Assembly: GCF_009683175.1 (NCBI RefSeq)
Contig: NZ_WKKW01000005.1
Location: 62,001-126,000, forward strand
Reading direction: 5' to 3'
DNA from: Bifidobacterium asteroides
GTDB lineage: Bacteria > Actinomycetota > Actinomycetes > Actinomycetales > Bifidobacteriaceae
DNA length: 64,000 bases
Shown here: in pieces, positions 8,303-16,791 of the stretch
Layout of the letters: every line of letters begins with the position of its first letter
How positions within the stretch are numbered: position 1 is the first letter of the stretch
Made by a program: the position numbers and the translations under genes
Notes under the pieces: generated by a model
Databases searched by the model: none
What the model was told of the DNA's origin: nothing
What the model saw: only the letters and a program-made list of their open reading frames with translations

Positions 8303-8539
8303 ATGGGTTCCGAACAGGAGCGGACGGCCTGGTACTTCAACACCGTCACCGGCAGACCCGAGCAGGGCAAGCTGTCACCACAGGACAGGCGGATGGGCCC
8401 CTACCACAGCAGGCAGGAGGCCCTCGATGCCTGGAAGATCGCCAAGCGCCGGAACAAGGAATGGGATGAAGAAGACCGCCGTTGGCGGCAGGCCTGGGAG
8501 GGAGACCCCGGGCAGGGACAGTCGTCAGCTGACAGATGA
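8303..8539 (+). CDS. Small SPOR-like conserved protein
   Basis: A 78-residue, highly charged cytoplasmic protein. It begins with a W-Y-F-N-T-V-T-G segment, continues with a R-M-G-P-Y-x-x-R-Q-E-A-L-D-A-W block and ends in a helical K/R/E-rich tail (RNKEWDEEDRRWR). The G-P-Y-x-(S/T)-R-x-E-A core resembles the short SPOR-like proteins annotated in Actinobacteria; function unknown. GGGAG lies 8 nt before the ATG at 8303, and only 5 bp separate it from nadE. Confidence 0.7.
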   Translation: MGSEQERTAWYFNTVTGRPEQGKLSPQDRRMGPYHSRQEALDAWKIAKRRNKEWDEEDRRWRQAWEGDPGQGQSSADR

Positions 8540-8670
8540 AGCTCTTGCTGGATCGCCTTCTATCTTTGGCGACCTGTTGGTCGTACGGTCAGGGCGGTTC
8601 GGGACTCAGGCGGTGTGCCGGGCGACCTCGCAAGATATGGGCGTGGCGCCCATTGCGAGTCTGCTCGCAG

Positions 8671-8686
8671 TGTGATATAGCTCACG
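8671..8686. promoter_or_regulatory. CRP/GlxR-like site upstream of pflB
   Basis: TGTGATATAGCTCACG matches the CRP consensus TGTGA-N6-TCACA at 9 of 10 informative positions. It also has the TA core of the actinobacterial GlxR pattern TGTGANNTANNTCACA. Its centre is about 53 bp upstream of the start expected from the TATACT box at 8720-8725. A similar site lies upstream of the glycerol dehydrogenase gene. Confidence 0.55.
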
Positions 8687-8719
8687 TCGCGATTCGGTTT
8701 CCCGTGGTAGTGCGCCCCC

Positions 8720-8725
8720 TATACT
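8720..8725 (+). promoter_or_regulatory. -10 element of the pflB promoter (candidate)
   Basis: TATACT, one base from the consensus, with no good -35 hexamer 16-18 bp upstream. A weak -35 is expected for a promoter needing an activator such as the CRP-like factor predicted to bind at 8671-8686. The leader would be about 50 nt. Confidence 0.4.
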
Positions 8726-8781
8726 TGAAAGTGACAGTGGTGTGAGGAAGCGCCATTGACCATATCAACAAGGAGTTGACT

Positions 8782-11157
8782 ATGACAGCAGTTGAGACCA
8801 ATACCGTCTCTCCCGCAGAGCTGCAAGCCAAGGCTTGGAAGGGCTTCAAGGGCGAGGACTGGAAGAAAGACATCGACGTTCGCGACTTCATTCAAAAGAA
8901 CTACACTCCGTACACCGGTGATGAATCCTTCCTGGCGCCGGCTACGAAGAAGACCAAGTTCCTGTGGAACTACCTGGATGACAATTTCCTTGCCGTAGAG
9001 CGCAAGCAGCGCGTCTACGACGTGGACACCCACACTCCGGCGGGCATTGACGCCTTCCCAGCCGGATATATCGACGGCAAGCCTGCCGGCGAGACCCAAG
9101 ACGACGTGATTGTCGGCATGCAGACCGACGTTCCCTGCAAGCGTGCGATGATGCCCTACGGCGGCTGGCGCATGGTTGAGCAGGCCCTCAAGGAGGCCGG
9201 CAAGGAGCCCGATCCCGAGGTCAAGAAGATCTTCACCCGGTATCGCAAGACCCACAACGATGGCGTCTTCGACGTTTACACCAAGAGGATCAAGCTGGCC
9301 CGCCACAACAAGATTCTGACCGGTCTGCCCGATGCTTACGGCCGTGGCCGCATCATCGGCGATTACCGTCGTGTGGCCCTCTACGGCATCGATGAGCTGA
9401 TCGCCCGCAAGAAGGCCGACAAGGATTCGATTCCTTACCGCAACGACTTCACCGAGGAAGAGATCGAGCACTGGATTCGCTTCCGCGAGGAGCACGCCGA
9501 GCAGATCAAGGCTCTGAAGCAGCTGCTGAACCTGGGCAAGGAGTACGGCCTGGATCTGAGCCGTCCTGCCATGAACGCCAAGGAAGCCGTCCAGTGGACC
9601 TACATGGCCTACCTGGCCTCGGTCAAGAGCCAGGACGGCGCCGCCATGTCCATCGGTCGTCTGTCCGCCTTCTTCGACGTCTACTTCGAGCGTGATCTGG
9701 CCGCTGGCCTGATTGACGAGACCGATGCCCAGGAGATCATCGACAACATCGTGATGAAGCTGCGCATCGTGCGCTTCCTGCGGACCAAGGACTACGACAA
9801 CATCTTCTCGGGCGACCCCTACTGGGCCACCTGGTCCGACGCTGGCTTCGGCGACGACGGCAGGCCCATGGTCACCAAGACCTCCTTCCGTCTGCTGGCA
9901 ACCCTGACCCTGGAGCACCTTGGACCCGGCCCCGAGCCCAACATCACCATCTTCTGGGATCCGAAGCTGCCTGAGGGTTACAAGCGCTTCTGCGCCCGTA
10001 TCTCCATCGACACCTCCGCCATCCAGTACGAGTCCGACAAGGACATTCGCGCCCACTGGGGCGATGACGCTGCCATCGCCTGCTGCGTGTCCCCCATGAG
10101 GGTCGGCAAGCAGATGCAGTTCTTCGGCGCGCGTGTCAACTCCGCCAAGGCCCTGCTCTACGCCATGAACGGCGGCCGTGACGAGATGACCGGCATGCAG
10201 GTCATCGACAAGGACGTGATCAAGCCTGTCACCCCCAAGGAAGACGGTTCTCTGGACTTCCAGGAGGTCAAGGACAACTACGAGAAGGCCCTGGAGTGGC
10301 TGAGCGAGACCTATGTCGAAGCTCTGAACATCATCCACTACATGCACGATAAGTACGACTACGAGTCCATTGAGATGGCCCTGCACGACAAGGAGGTCTA
10401 CCGCACCCTGGGTTGCGGCATGTCCGGCCTGTCCATCGCCGCTGACTCCCTGTCGGCTATCAAGTACGCCAAGGTCTACCCGATCTACAACAAGGATGCC
10501 AAGGGCACTCCTGAGTATGTCGAGGGCGCTGACGACGATCTGATCGTCAACTACAAGACCGTTGGCGAGTTCCCGATCTACGGCAACGACGACGATCGCG
10601 CCGACGACCTGGCCAAGTGGACCGTGTCCACCGTCATGGGCCAGATCAAGCGCCTGCCTGTCTACCGTGGCGCTGTGCCGACCCAGTCCATCCTGACCAT
10701 TACCTCCAACGTGGAGTATGGCAAGAACACCGGGTCCTTCCCCTCCGGCCACAAGAAGGGCACCCCGTACGCTCCCGGTGCCAACCCCGAGAACGGCATG
10801 GATTCGCACGGCATGCTGCCCTCCATGTTCTCCGTGGGCAAGATCGACTACAACGACGCCCTGGACGGCATCTCGCTGACCAACACGATCACCCCCGACG
10901 GCCTGGGCCGCGACGAGGATGAGCGCATCAACAACCTGGTGGGCATCCTGGATGCCGGCAACGGCCACGGGCTCTACCACGCCAACATCAACGTCCTGCG
11001 CAAGGAGCAGTTGGAGGATGCTGTCGAGCACCCCGAGAAGTACCCGCACCTGACCGTGCGCGTCTCGGGCTACGCTGTCAACTTCGTCAAGCTGACGCGC
11101 GAGCAGCAGCTCGACGTGATCTCCCGCACCTTCCACCAGGGCGCGGTGACCGACTGA
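8782..11157 (+). CDS. pflB: Formate C-acetyltransferase (pyruvate formate-lyase)
   Basis: A 791-residue glycyl-radical enzyme that converts pyruvate and CoA to acetyl-CoA and formate. The adjacent catalytic cysteines are C434 and C435 in AIACCVSPM. The radical-bearing glycine is G763 in [10 protein letters not shown] near the C-terminus, as expected. The ATG at 8782 is preceded by AAGGAG with a 7-nt spacer. In bifidobacteria the enzyme gives extra ATP from pyruvate after the fructose-6-phosphate shunt (family knowledge). Its activase gene lies about 100 bp downstream, beyond a terminator-like hairpin, so the activase may be expressed at a lower level. Codon use is strongly biased to C/G-ending codons, as for a highly expressed gene. 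Confidence 0.97.
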   Translation: MTAVETNTVSPAELQAKAWKGFKGEDWKKDIDVRDFIQKNYTPYTGDESFLAPATKKTKFLWNYLDDNFLAVERKQRVYDVDTHTPAGIDAFPAGYIDGKPAGETQDDVIVGMQTDVPCKRAMMPYGGWRMVEQALKEAGKEPDPEVKKIFTRYRKTHNDGVFDVYTKRIKLARHNKILTGLPDAYGRGRIIGDYRRVALYGIDELIARKKADKDSIPYRNDFTEEEIEHWIRFREEHAEQIKALKQLLNLGKEYGLDLSRPAMNAKEAVQWTYMAYLASVKSQDGAAMSIGRLSAFFDVYFERDLAAGLIDETDAQEIIDNIVMKLRIVRFLRTKDYDNIFSGDPYWATWSDAGFGDDGRPMVTKTSFRLLATLTLEHLGPGPEPNITIFWDPKLPEGYKRFCARISIDTSAIQYESDKDIRAHWGDDAAIACCVSPMRVGKQMQFFGARVNSAKALLYAMNGGRDEMTGMQVIDKDVIKPVTPKEDGSLDFQEVKDNYEKALEWLSETYVEALNIIHYMHDKYDYESIEMALHDKEVYRTLGCGMSGLSIAADSLSAIKYAKVYPIYNKDAKGTPEYVEGADDDLIVNYKTVGEFPIYGNDDDRADDLAKWTVSTVMGQIKRLPVYRGAVPTQSILTITSNVEYGKNTGSFPSGHKKGTPYAPGANPENGMDSHGMLPSMFSVGKIDYNDALDGISLTNTITPDGLGRDEDERINNLVGILDAGNGHGLYHANINVLRKEQLEDAVEHPEKYPHLTVRVSGYAVNFVKLTREQQLDVISRTFHQGAVTD

Positions 11158-11178
11158 TCGCCCTTGTGGCGATAGTCA

Positions 11179-11195
11179 ACCGTCGATGAGACGGT
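11179..11195 (+). other. Small hairpin after pflB
   Basis: ACCGTC - GATGA - GACGGT, a perfect 6-bp stem just upstream of the stronger hairpin at 11203-11236. No T tract follows. It may stabilise the pflB 3' end. Confidence 0.35.
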
Positions 11196-11202
11196 GAATC
11201 AT

Positions 11203-11236
11203 GGGGCGGGGCGCACCAAGGCCCCGCCCCCTTTTC
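11203..11236 (+). terminator. Terminator-like hairpin between pflB and pflA
   Basis: GGGGCGGGGC, an 8-nt loop, then GCCCCGCCCC and CTTTTC: a perfect 10-bp G+C stem with a short T run. It lies about 10 bp before the pflA ribosome site, so it can act as a partial terminator or an mRNA 3' stabiliser that lowers pflA relative to pflB. Confidence 0.65.
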
Positions 11237-11256
11237 GTCTTTTTCAGGAGGATCCG

Positions 11257-12138
11257 ATGACGGAGACCACCACCTTCCATACCACACAGCCGCACATGCT
11301 CAAGGAATCCAAGGTCTACCAGAGCCAGACCCTGATGGGCGGCCTTTCGGGGTTCGAATCGCCTATTGGACTGGACCGGCACGACCGCATGAATGCCCTG
11401 CGCACGGGCGACATCGGATTTGTTCACTCCTGGGACATCAACACCTCAGTGGACGGGCCGGGCACAAGGATGACCGTCTTCATGAGCGGATGCCCCCTGC
11501 GCTGCCAGTACTGCCAGAATCCTGACACCTGGAAGATGCGCGACGGCCAGCCCGTCTACCTGCAGGCCATGATCGACAAGGTGGCCCGCTACCAGGACCT
11601 CTTCAAGAGCACGGGCGGAGGAATCACCTTCAGCGGCGGTGAGTCCATGATGCAGGCAGCCTTTGTCTCACGCGTCTTTCGCGCTGCCAAGGAGATGGGC
11701 GTCCACACATGCTTGGACACATCAGGTTTCCTCAATCGCAACTACACCGATGCCATGATTGACGATATCGACCTGTGCCTGCTGGATGTCAAATCCGGCG
11801 ACGAGGCCACCTACAAGAAGGTGACCGGTGGTACGCTGGCCCCTACAATCGAATTCGGCAAGCGTCTGGCTGCCCGCGGCAGCAAGATCTGGGTTCGCTT
11901 CGTGCTGGTGCCGGGGCTGACCGACTCCGAGGAGAACGTCGAGAATGTGGCTCGGGTGTGCGAACAGTTCAAGGATGCCATTGAGCACATTGATGTGCTC
12001 CCCTTCCATCAGCTTGGACGGCCCAAGTGGCATGAGCTGCGCATTCCCTACCCGCTGGAGGATGCCAAAGGTCCTTCCGCGGCCCTGAAGGATCGGGTCA
12101 AGAAGCAGCTGGAGGCCCATGGCTTCGTGGTCTACTGA
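11257..12138 (+). CDS. pflA: Pyruvate formate-lyase activating enzyme
   Basis: A 293-residue radical SAM enzyme that abstracts hydrogen from the glycine of PflB to make the active radical form. The [4Fe-4S] motif is C79-x3-C83-x2-C86 (GCPLRCQYCQN). Further family motifs are FSGGESMMQ (SAM contact), CLDTSG and the C-terminal HQLG segment. It has an N-terminal extension of about 45 residues before the usual domain start (GFVHSWDINTSVDGPG). AGGAGGAT precedes the ATG at 11257. Its position behind pflB is the classic arrangement. Confidence 0.96.
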   Translation: MTETTTFHTTQPHMLKESKVYQSQTLMGGLSGFESPIGLDRHDRMNALRTGDIGFVHSWDINTSVDGPGTRMTVFMSGCPLRCQYCQNPDTWKMRDGQPVYLQAMIDKVARYQDLFKSTGGGITFSGGESMMQAAFVSRVFRAAKEMGVHTCLDTSGFLNRNYTDAMIDDIDLCLLDVKSGDEATYKKVTGGTLAPTIEFGKRLAARGSKIWVRFVLVPGLTDSEENVENVARVCEQFKDAIEHIDVLPFHQLGRPKWHELRIPYPLEDAKGPSAALKDRVKKQLEAHGFVVY

Positions 12139-12198
12139 GGCGCAGAACTAGTTTGGTTCCCGGGTGGCCCAGGAACAATCAGAATAATTGTCTTATGA

Positions 12199-12228
12199 CT
12201 CCCCACGGCTAACACCGTGGGGAGTTTT
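12199..12228 (+). terminator. Intrinsic terminator after pflA
   Basis: CTCCCCACGG - CTAACA - CCGTGGGGAG, a perfect 10-bp stem followed by TTTT. It ends the pfl transcript. Confidence 0.9.
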
Positions 12229-12262
12229 GTCTGCTTGTGTGAAGGCCAGCCAGCCAATCAGC

Positions 12263-12342
12263 GAATGGCGGACTCGCTGAATGGCGGAATCATTAAATGA
12301 CTGGAACGTTGAATGACCGGCTTTATGAATGACCGATACTGT
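12263..12342. repeat. Five tandem 16-bp degenerate direct repeats
   Basis: Five consecutive units of exactly 16 bp start at 12263, 12279, 12295, 12311 and 12327. Each begins (G/A)AATG(G/A)C and most continue with (C/G/T)GG or CGA. Units 1 and 2 share GAATGGCGGA, and units 4 and 5 share GAATGACCG. They lie between the pflA terminator and the RNase D-like gene. Such a regular period suggests an array of protein-binding sites; nothing known is recognised. Confidence 0.75.
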
Positions 12343-12487
12343 ACATCGATAAATTGCCGACAAGGCATGCTTTGCAAAGGTTTTCCGGTGGGTTGAGGGC
12401 ATGGACTATGCTTTCAGGCGTGTGTTTTCCGGGCCGGTCGGCCCGGTGTCGTGATGGAAGACAAACTACAAAAGAGGTTGAGCGCAG

Positions 12488-13774
12488 GTGACCACGGAGC
12501 CTAAGACGCAGCTGCTTTCAGAGCCCGCCCAGGGTGTGCCGTCGGTCATCGACGATATGGCCGGATACCGCCGGGCCTGTCGAATGCTGTCCCAGGGCAG
12601 CGGTGCGCTGGCCGCGGATGCTGAACGGGCCTCGGGCTTCCGCTATGGCCACGACGACTATCTGGTCCAGTTCAAGCGCCAGGGGGCGGGGATATTCCTT
12701 CTGGACCCACCGGCTCTGATGCAGGCGGGCTGTGACTGGTCGGAATTCAATAAGGCTGTCGATGGGTCCCAATGGATCATTCATGACTCCCCTCAGGATC
12801 TGCCTGGCTTCTATGCATTGGGTATGAGGCCCTCATCGCTCTTCGACACCGAGCTGGCGGCCAGGATGCTCAACCTGGGGCATTACGGTCTGTCTGCAGT
12901 GACTGCGCACTATCTGGGTCTGACGCTGGCAAAGGAGCACTCTGCAGCGGACTGGTCCTACCGACCGCTGCCGCGTGATTGGCGCAATTACGCCGCCTTG
13001 GACGTGGAGCTGCTGGATCAGGTGCGGTCGCGCGAGCTGGAGGATCTGCGCCGTCACGGCAAGGATGAATGGGCCAGGCAGGAATTCGCCTGGCTGCTGG
13101 AGCAGTGCAAAATCCCCAAGCTGGAGCCTGAGCAGCCCTGGCGGCATATCTCGCATATCAACGCCCTGCACAATGATCGTCGAGGCCTGGCTGTGGCTCG
13201 TTCCCTGTGGACCACCCGAGACCAGCTGGCCCGCCGCTACGATATAGCTCCGACCCTCCTTCTGCCAGACAAGGCCATCATTGAGGCCGGCAGGCTCAAG
13301 CCGCACAACAACGCCCAATTCCGGGCCATCAGATCCTTGAACGAGCGGGTCAGGATCCACACTGGCGGCGAGCAGGACCGCATGTTCGAGCGCTATGCGC
13401 CCATCCAGCGCCGGGTCAGGCCTTCGGTCTGGAAACAGGCCATTCTGGAAGCACTGAGTCTTCCTACCGGAGAGCTGCCGGTGCCTCCCAAGCCACGGTG
13501 TGAGGAGACCAACGCCCCCAAGTCGATGCAGGTCTGGAGACGCCGCCATCCGGACCGGTTCGCCAGGCTGGAGGCAGCGCGCAAGGCAGTGACTGAAGTG
13601 GGACACCGGTCCAACACCCCCGACGAGATTCTGATTAAGCCCCGCTACTTGCGCAACCTCTGCTGGACAGACGAACCAGAGAAACGGGATGTGGCCGACT
13701 TCCTGCGTCAGGAGGGCGCCCGTCCCTGGCAGGTTTCGCTCCTGTCAGAGTCCCTGACTCGCGCTATTATGTAA
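12488..13774 (+). CDS. RNase D-like 3'-5' exonuclease with HRDC domain
   Basis: A 428-residue protein. The N-terminal DEDD exonuclease domain shows D44 and E46 in ADAERASG, a second aspartate in FDTELAARML and D172 in NYAALDVELL. An HRDC domain follows at roughly residues 215-295 (NDRRGLAVARSLW, then RRYDIAPTLLLPD). The C-terminal 130 residues are a second, weaker helical module. Family members trim stable RNA 3' ends, including tRNA precursors. The GTG at 12488 has AGAGG about 11 nt upstream, and a longer leader contains a perfect hairpin. It carries the 16-bp repeat array upstream and lies immediately before tig. Confidence 0.85.
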   Translation: MTTEPKTQLLSEPAQGVPSVIDDMAGYRRACRMLSQGSGALAADAERASGFRYGHDDYLVQFKRQGAGIFLLDPPALMQAGCDWSEFNKAVDGSQWIIHDSPQDLPGFYALGMRPSSLFDTELAARMLNLGHYGLSAVTAHYLGLTLAKEHSAADWSYRPLPRDWRNYAALDVELLDQVRSRELEDLRRHGKDEWARQEFAWLLEQCKIPKLEPEQPWRHISHINALHNDRRGLAVARSLWTTRDQLARRYDIAPTLLLPDKAIIEAGRLKPHNNAQFRAIRSLNERVRIHTGGEQDRMFERYAPIQRRVRPSVWKQAILEALSLPTGELPVPPKPRCEETNAPKSMQVWRRRHPDRFARLEAARKAVTEVGHRSNTPDEILIKPRYLRNLCWTDEPEKRDVADFLRQEGARPWQVSLLSESLTRAIM

Positions 13775-13823
13775 CGGTTGCCTTACTGGCAGATCAAACG
13801 GTTTGGATGAATTGGAGCGCAGC

Positions 13824-15200
13824 GTGAAAATCAGCGTCAGAAACCTCGAGCCCACCAAGGTCAGGCTCACCATCACCGTCGATCCCGATGAGCTGAACCC
13901 CTACCTGGATCAGGCCCGTAAGGAGATCGGCAAGCAGGTGACCATCCCCGGCTTCCGCAAGGGCCATGTGCCCGGACCCATCATCGATCAGCGCGTGGGC
14001 TTTGCCAGCGTGGCGGGCGAGGCCGTCAACGCCGGCGTGCCCGAGCTCTACTCCAAGGCCCTGGAGGAGAAGCAGCTGCACGCCATGGCCCAGCCGCAGA
14101 TCGACGTCAAGGACATCCCTTCCTCGGCCAAGGACGACACCAAGCTCAAGTTCACCGCCGAGGTGGAGATTCGTCCCAAGTTCGAGCTGCCCGACATCGA
14201 GGGCATGGAGATTGAGGTCCCCAAGCCAGCCGTCACCGACGAGGACGTGGACAAGCGTCTGGACAACCTGCGTCAGCGCTTCGGCACCCTGGTCAGCGTG
14301 GATCGTCCCGCCACCAAGGGTGACTACGCCAACATCGACCTGGATGCCGTCATCGACGGAAAGTCTGTGGATTCCCAGCAGGGGGTCAGCTACGAGCTGG
14401 GCTCCAACACCATGCTGGACGGCCTGGATGAGGCCCTGGACGGGCTGTCCGCCGGGGAAGAGACCACCTTCGAGGGCACCCTGGAGGCCGGCGAGCACCA
14501 GGGCGAGAAGGCCCAGATCAAGGTCAAGGTCAACTCGGTCAAGGCCGAGGAGCTGCCAGACCTGGACGATGAATTCGCCAAGGAGGCCTCGGAGTTCGAG
14601 ACCCTGAAGGAGCTGCGCGAGGACGTGCGCAAGCAGTGCCAGGTGGATGCCGAGGGTCGGCAGGCCACTGACGCCCGCGACGCCTTCATCGCCAAGCTCC
14701 AGGACGGCCTGGACATCCCGGTGCCCAAGGGCATCAAGCAGTCCATGGTGACCGATCAGCTCAAGAACACCGGCAAGGACCCGGACAAGGCCAGCAAGGA
14801 TGAGAAGGCTGAGGCCGAGCAGACCGTGGAGAAGGAACTGCGCGACCAGATGACCCTGGATGCCCTGGCCGAGAAGCTGGGCATCACGGTCAGCCAGGCC
14901 GACGTGACCAACTTCCTGGCCTCCATCGCCCAGCAGTACGGCATGGATCCCAGTGCCTTCATCAACGGCATCGTCCGCAACGGCCAGCTGGGTTCGGCTG
15001 TGCAGGAGGTCGGCCGCTCCAAGGGCATGCTGGCCGGCATGCGGGCCGTCACCTTCAAGGATCCCGATGGCCAGGAGGTGGACCTGAGCCGCTTCCTGGG
15101 CGAGGGTGAGCCTGAGGCCCAGGAGGAGCAGGACGAGAGTGTTCAGGCTGCCTCCGCCGCGGCTGAAGTTGCAGACCAGCTCTCCCAGGATCAGGAGTAG
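13824..15200 (+). CDS. tig: Trigger factor, ribosome-associated chaperone/PPIase
   Basis: A 458-residue chaperone. The N-terminal ribosome-binding domain carries the signature GFRKGHVPG near residue 45. The FKBP-type isomerase domain is at about 155-240 and the helical C-terminal arm follows. The C-terminus is very acidic and alanine-rich, typical of the actinobacterial form. Its role is first contact with nascent chains at the ribosome exit. I place the start at the GTG at 13824 ([12 protein letters not shown]), with GGAG 6 nt upstream; the open frame extends seven codons further to a TTG. Gene order with clpP1, clpP2 and clpX follows. Confidence 0.96.
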   Translation: MKISVRNLEPTKVRLTITVDPDELNPYLDQARKEIGKQVTIPGFRKGHVPGPIIDQRVGFASVAGEAVNAGVPELYSKALEEKQLHAMAQPQIDVKDIPSSAKDDTKLKFTAEVEIRPKFELPDIEGMEIEVPKPAVTDEDVDKRLDNLRQRFGTLVSVDRPATKGDYANIDLDAVIDGKSVDSQQGVSYELGSNTMLDGLDEALDGLSAGEETTFEGTLEAGEHQGEKAQIKVKVNSVKAEELPDLDDEFAKEASEFETLKELREDVRKQCQVDAEGRQATDARDAFIAKLQDGLDIPVPKGIKQSMVTDQLKNTGKDPDKASKDEKAEAEQTVEKELRDQMTLDALAEKLGITVSQADVTNFLASIAQQYGMDPSAFINGIVRNGQLGSAVQEVGRSKGMLAGMRAVTFKDPDGQEVDLSRFLGEGEPEAQEEQDESVQAASAAAEVADQLSQDQE

Positions 15201-15215
15201 CTTTCAAAGCAGCGA

Positions 15216-15259
15216 ACAGGGCCGCATCCAGTGGCGAAACAGCCTGGGTGCGGCCCTGT
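15216..15259 (+). other. Long hairpin between tig and clpP1
   Basis: ACAGGGCCGCA pairs perfectly with TGCGGCCCTGT around a 22-nt loop. No T run follows, so it is more likely a processing or stabilising structure or a factor-dependent terminator than an intrinsic one. Confidence 0.45.
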
Positions 15260-15349
15260 CGTAGCGGTTGCGCAAAGAGCAGAAAGACCGTGGCTGCGTC
15301 GATTGCGGGGGCTACTCTCAATACAGATACGTTTATCGAAGGAGACAGG

Positions 15350-15967
15350 GTGAACAACTCATTGGCAACCAGTCCCGTGATGGAGGAGGGGGAGGCCCCT
15401 ACGCCGACCGATCCCATCTTCAACCGACTGCTCAAGGACAGGATCATCTGGCTGGGGGACGAGGTCAAGGACGCCAACGCCAACGTCATCTGCGCACAGA
15501 TGCTGATGCTGGCAGCCGAGGATCCCAAGAAGGATATCTGGCTCTACATCAATTCGCCTGGCGGCTCCATTACGGCCGGCATGGCCATCTACGACACCAT
15601 GCAGTTGATCGAGCCGGACGTGGCCACGGTCGCGGTCGGCATGGCGGCATCCATGGGCCAGTTCCTGCTTTCCAGCGGGGCCAAGGGCAAGCGCTTTGTC
15701 ACCTCCCATGCAAGGGTGCTTATGCATCAGCCCTCGGGCGGCGTCGGTGGCACAGCCACTGATGTCAGGATCAACGCCGAGCTGATCATGGACATGAAGC
15801 GCACGCTCTCCCAGCTGACGGCCGAACAGACCGGCCACACCCTGGAGGAGATCTACCGGGACAACGAATACGATCACTGGTTCACGGCCCAGCAGGCCCT
15901 GGAGTACGGCTTTGTCGACCGGATCGTGACCACACACGGCACTATGACCGCGGATCAAGGGAAGTGA
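15350..15967 (+). CDS. clpP1: ATP-dependent Clp protease proteolytic subunit 1
   Basis: A 205-residue serine protease subunit. The catalytic triad is visible: S101 in AASMGQF, H126 in [10 protein letters not shown] and D171 in [10 protein letters not shown]. It assembles into a ring that degrades proteins fed by ClpX or ClpC. The GTG at 15350 is chosen because AAGGAG lies 5 nt upstream; upstream in-frame codons would add a basic tail without family support. Actinobacteria often carry paired clpP genes whose products form a mixed tetradecamer, and clpP2 starts 9 bp later. Confidence 0.95.
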   Translation: MNNSLATSPVMEEGEAPTPTDPIFNRLLKDRIIWLGDEVKDANANVICAQMLMLAAEDPKKDIWLYINSPGGSITAGMAIYDTMQLIEPDVATVAVGMAASMGQFLLSSGAKGKRFVTSHARVLMHQPSGGVGGTATDVRINAELIMDMKRTLSQLTAEQTGHTLEEIYRDNEYDHWFTAQQALEYGFVDRIVTTHGTMTADQGK

Positions 15968-15976
15968 GCACTCCAC

Positions 15977-16645
15977 ATGGCATCTGAAGAAGCGCAATTC
16001 GTAGCACGGGCCCGTCGACTGGCCGGCCCTCGCGGCCTGGCCTCCATGCCCGCCGACCGCTATGTGCTGCCGCAGTTCGAGGAGCGGACCCCCTACGGCT
16101 ACAAGCGCCAGGACCCCTACACCAGGCTCTTTGACGACAGAATCATCTTCATGGGCGTCCAGGTTGATGACACCTCCTCGGACGACATCATGGCCCAGCT
16201 CCTGGTTCTGGAGAGCCAGGATCCCAACCGCGACGTGATCATCTACATCAACTCGCCGGGGGGATCCATGACGGCCATGACCGCCATCTATGACACCATG
16301 CAGTACATCAAGCCCGATGTGCAGACCGTCTGCCTGGGCCAGGCCGCTTCGGCTGCTGCCGTTCTTCTAGCGGCCGGCACCAAGGGCAAGCGCCTGATCC
16401 TGCCCAACGCCCGTGTGCTCATCCACCAGCCGGCCATGGAGCAGGACTTCGGCAAGGCCACTGAGATCGAGATCCAGGCCAAGGAAATGCTGCGCATGCG
16501 CACCTGGCTGGAGGAGACCCTTGCCAAGCACACCGGTCAGGATGTGGAGAAGATCCGCAAGGACATCGAGGTGGACACCATTCTGACCGCCCAACAGGCC
16601 AAGGATTACGGGATGGTGGACGAGGTCCTGGAGCACCGTAATTAG
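15977..16645 (+). CDS. clpP2: ATP-dependent Clp protease proteolytic subunit 2
   Basis: A 222-residue second ClpP. The nucleophile is S125 in GQAASAAAVLL, with the histidine in RVLIHQPAM and the acidic residue in the IRKDIEVD region. It has the INSPGGS oxyanion-loop motif, as does ClpP1. Its N-terminal 25 residues are longer and more basic than in ClpP1. Likely co-transcribed with clpP1 and followed by a terminator-like structure. Confidence 0.95.
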   Translation: MASEEAQFVARARRLAGPRGLASMPADRYVLPQFEERTPYGYKRQDPYTRLFDDRIIFMGVQVDDTSSDDIMAQLLVLESQDPNRDVIIYINSPGGSMTAMTAIYDTMQYIKPDVQTVCLGQAASAAAVLLAAGTKGKRLILPNARVLIHQPAMEQDFGKATEIEIQAKEMLRMRTWLEETLAKHTGQDVEKIRKDIEVDTILTAQQAKDYGMVDEVLEHRN

Positions 16646-16671
16646 CTCCGGTGACTGAGTGCATGATTGAT

Positions 16672-16720
16672 CGTCCGGATGGCGGCGGGCCCCTGGGACC
16701 TACGGCCTCCGGACGTTTTT
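16672..16720 (+). terminator. Terminator candidate after clpP2
   Basis: CGTCCGGA and TCCGGACG pair around a 28-nt loop that is itself G+C rich, followed by TTTTT. A second small hairpin (GGCATC-ATGGAC-GATGCC, 16721-16738) follows at once. This separates the clpP pair from clpX. Confidence 0.6.
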
Positions 16721-16791
16721 GGCATCATGGACGATGCCAATTAAAAGTTTGATTTCGGCGATCCTCGGGGATTCTCCGGGAAGGGAGAGCC

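Larger units (their letters stand above)
12139..12487. other. Intergenic region pflA to RNase D-like gene
   Basis: About 350 bp without a gene. It holds the pflA terminator, the 16-bp repeat array, a candidate -10 TATGCT (12407-12412) for the downstream gene and a perfect 7-bp leader hairpin at 12429-12446 (CCGGGCC-GGTC-GGCCCGG). The open frames crossing it are translations of the repeats and look spurious. Confidence 0.6.

Noticed and set aside
8719-11136. 805-codon open frame on the minus strand opposite pflB
   Set aside because: It is an antisense shadow caused by the strong G/C third-position bias of pflB. The translation is a Val/Gly/Asp/His-rich low-complexity string with no motif, and pflB itself is certain.
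12177-12191. 15-bp sequence AATCAGAATAATTGT also present at 39816-39830
   Set aside because: In a window this size a few exact 15-mer matches are expected by chance, and the two sites have no common context.
12193-12402. 69-codon minus-strand open frame in the pflA downstream region
   Set aside because: It is a translation of the terminator and the 16-bp repeat array, not a gene.
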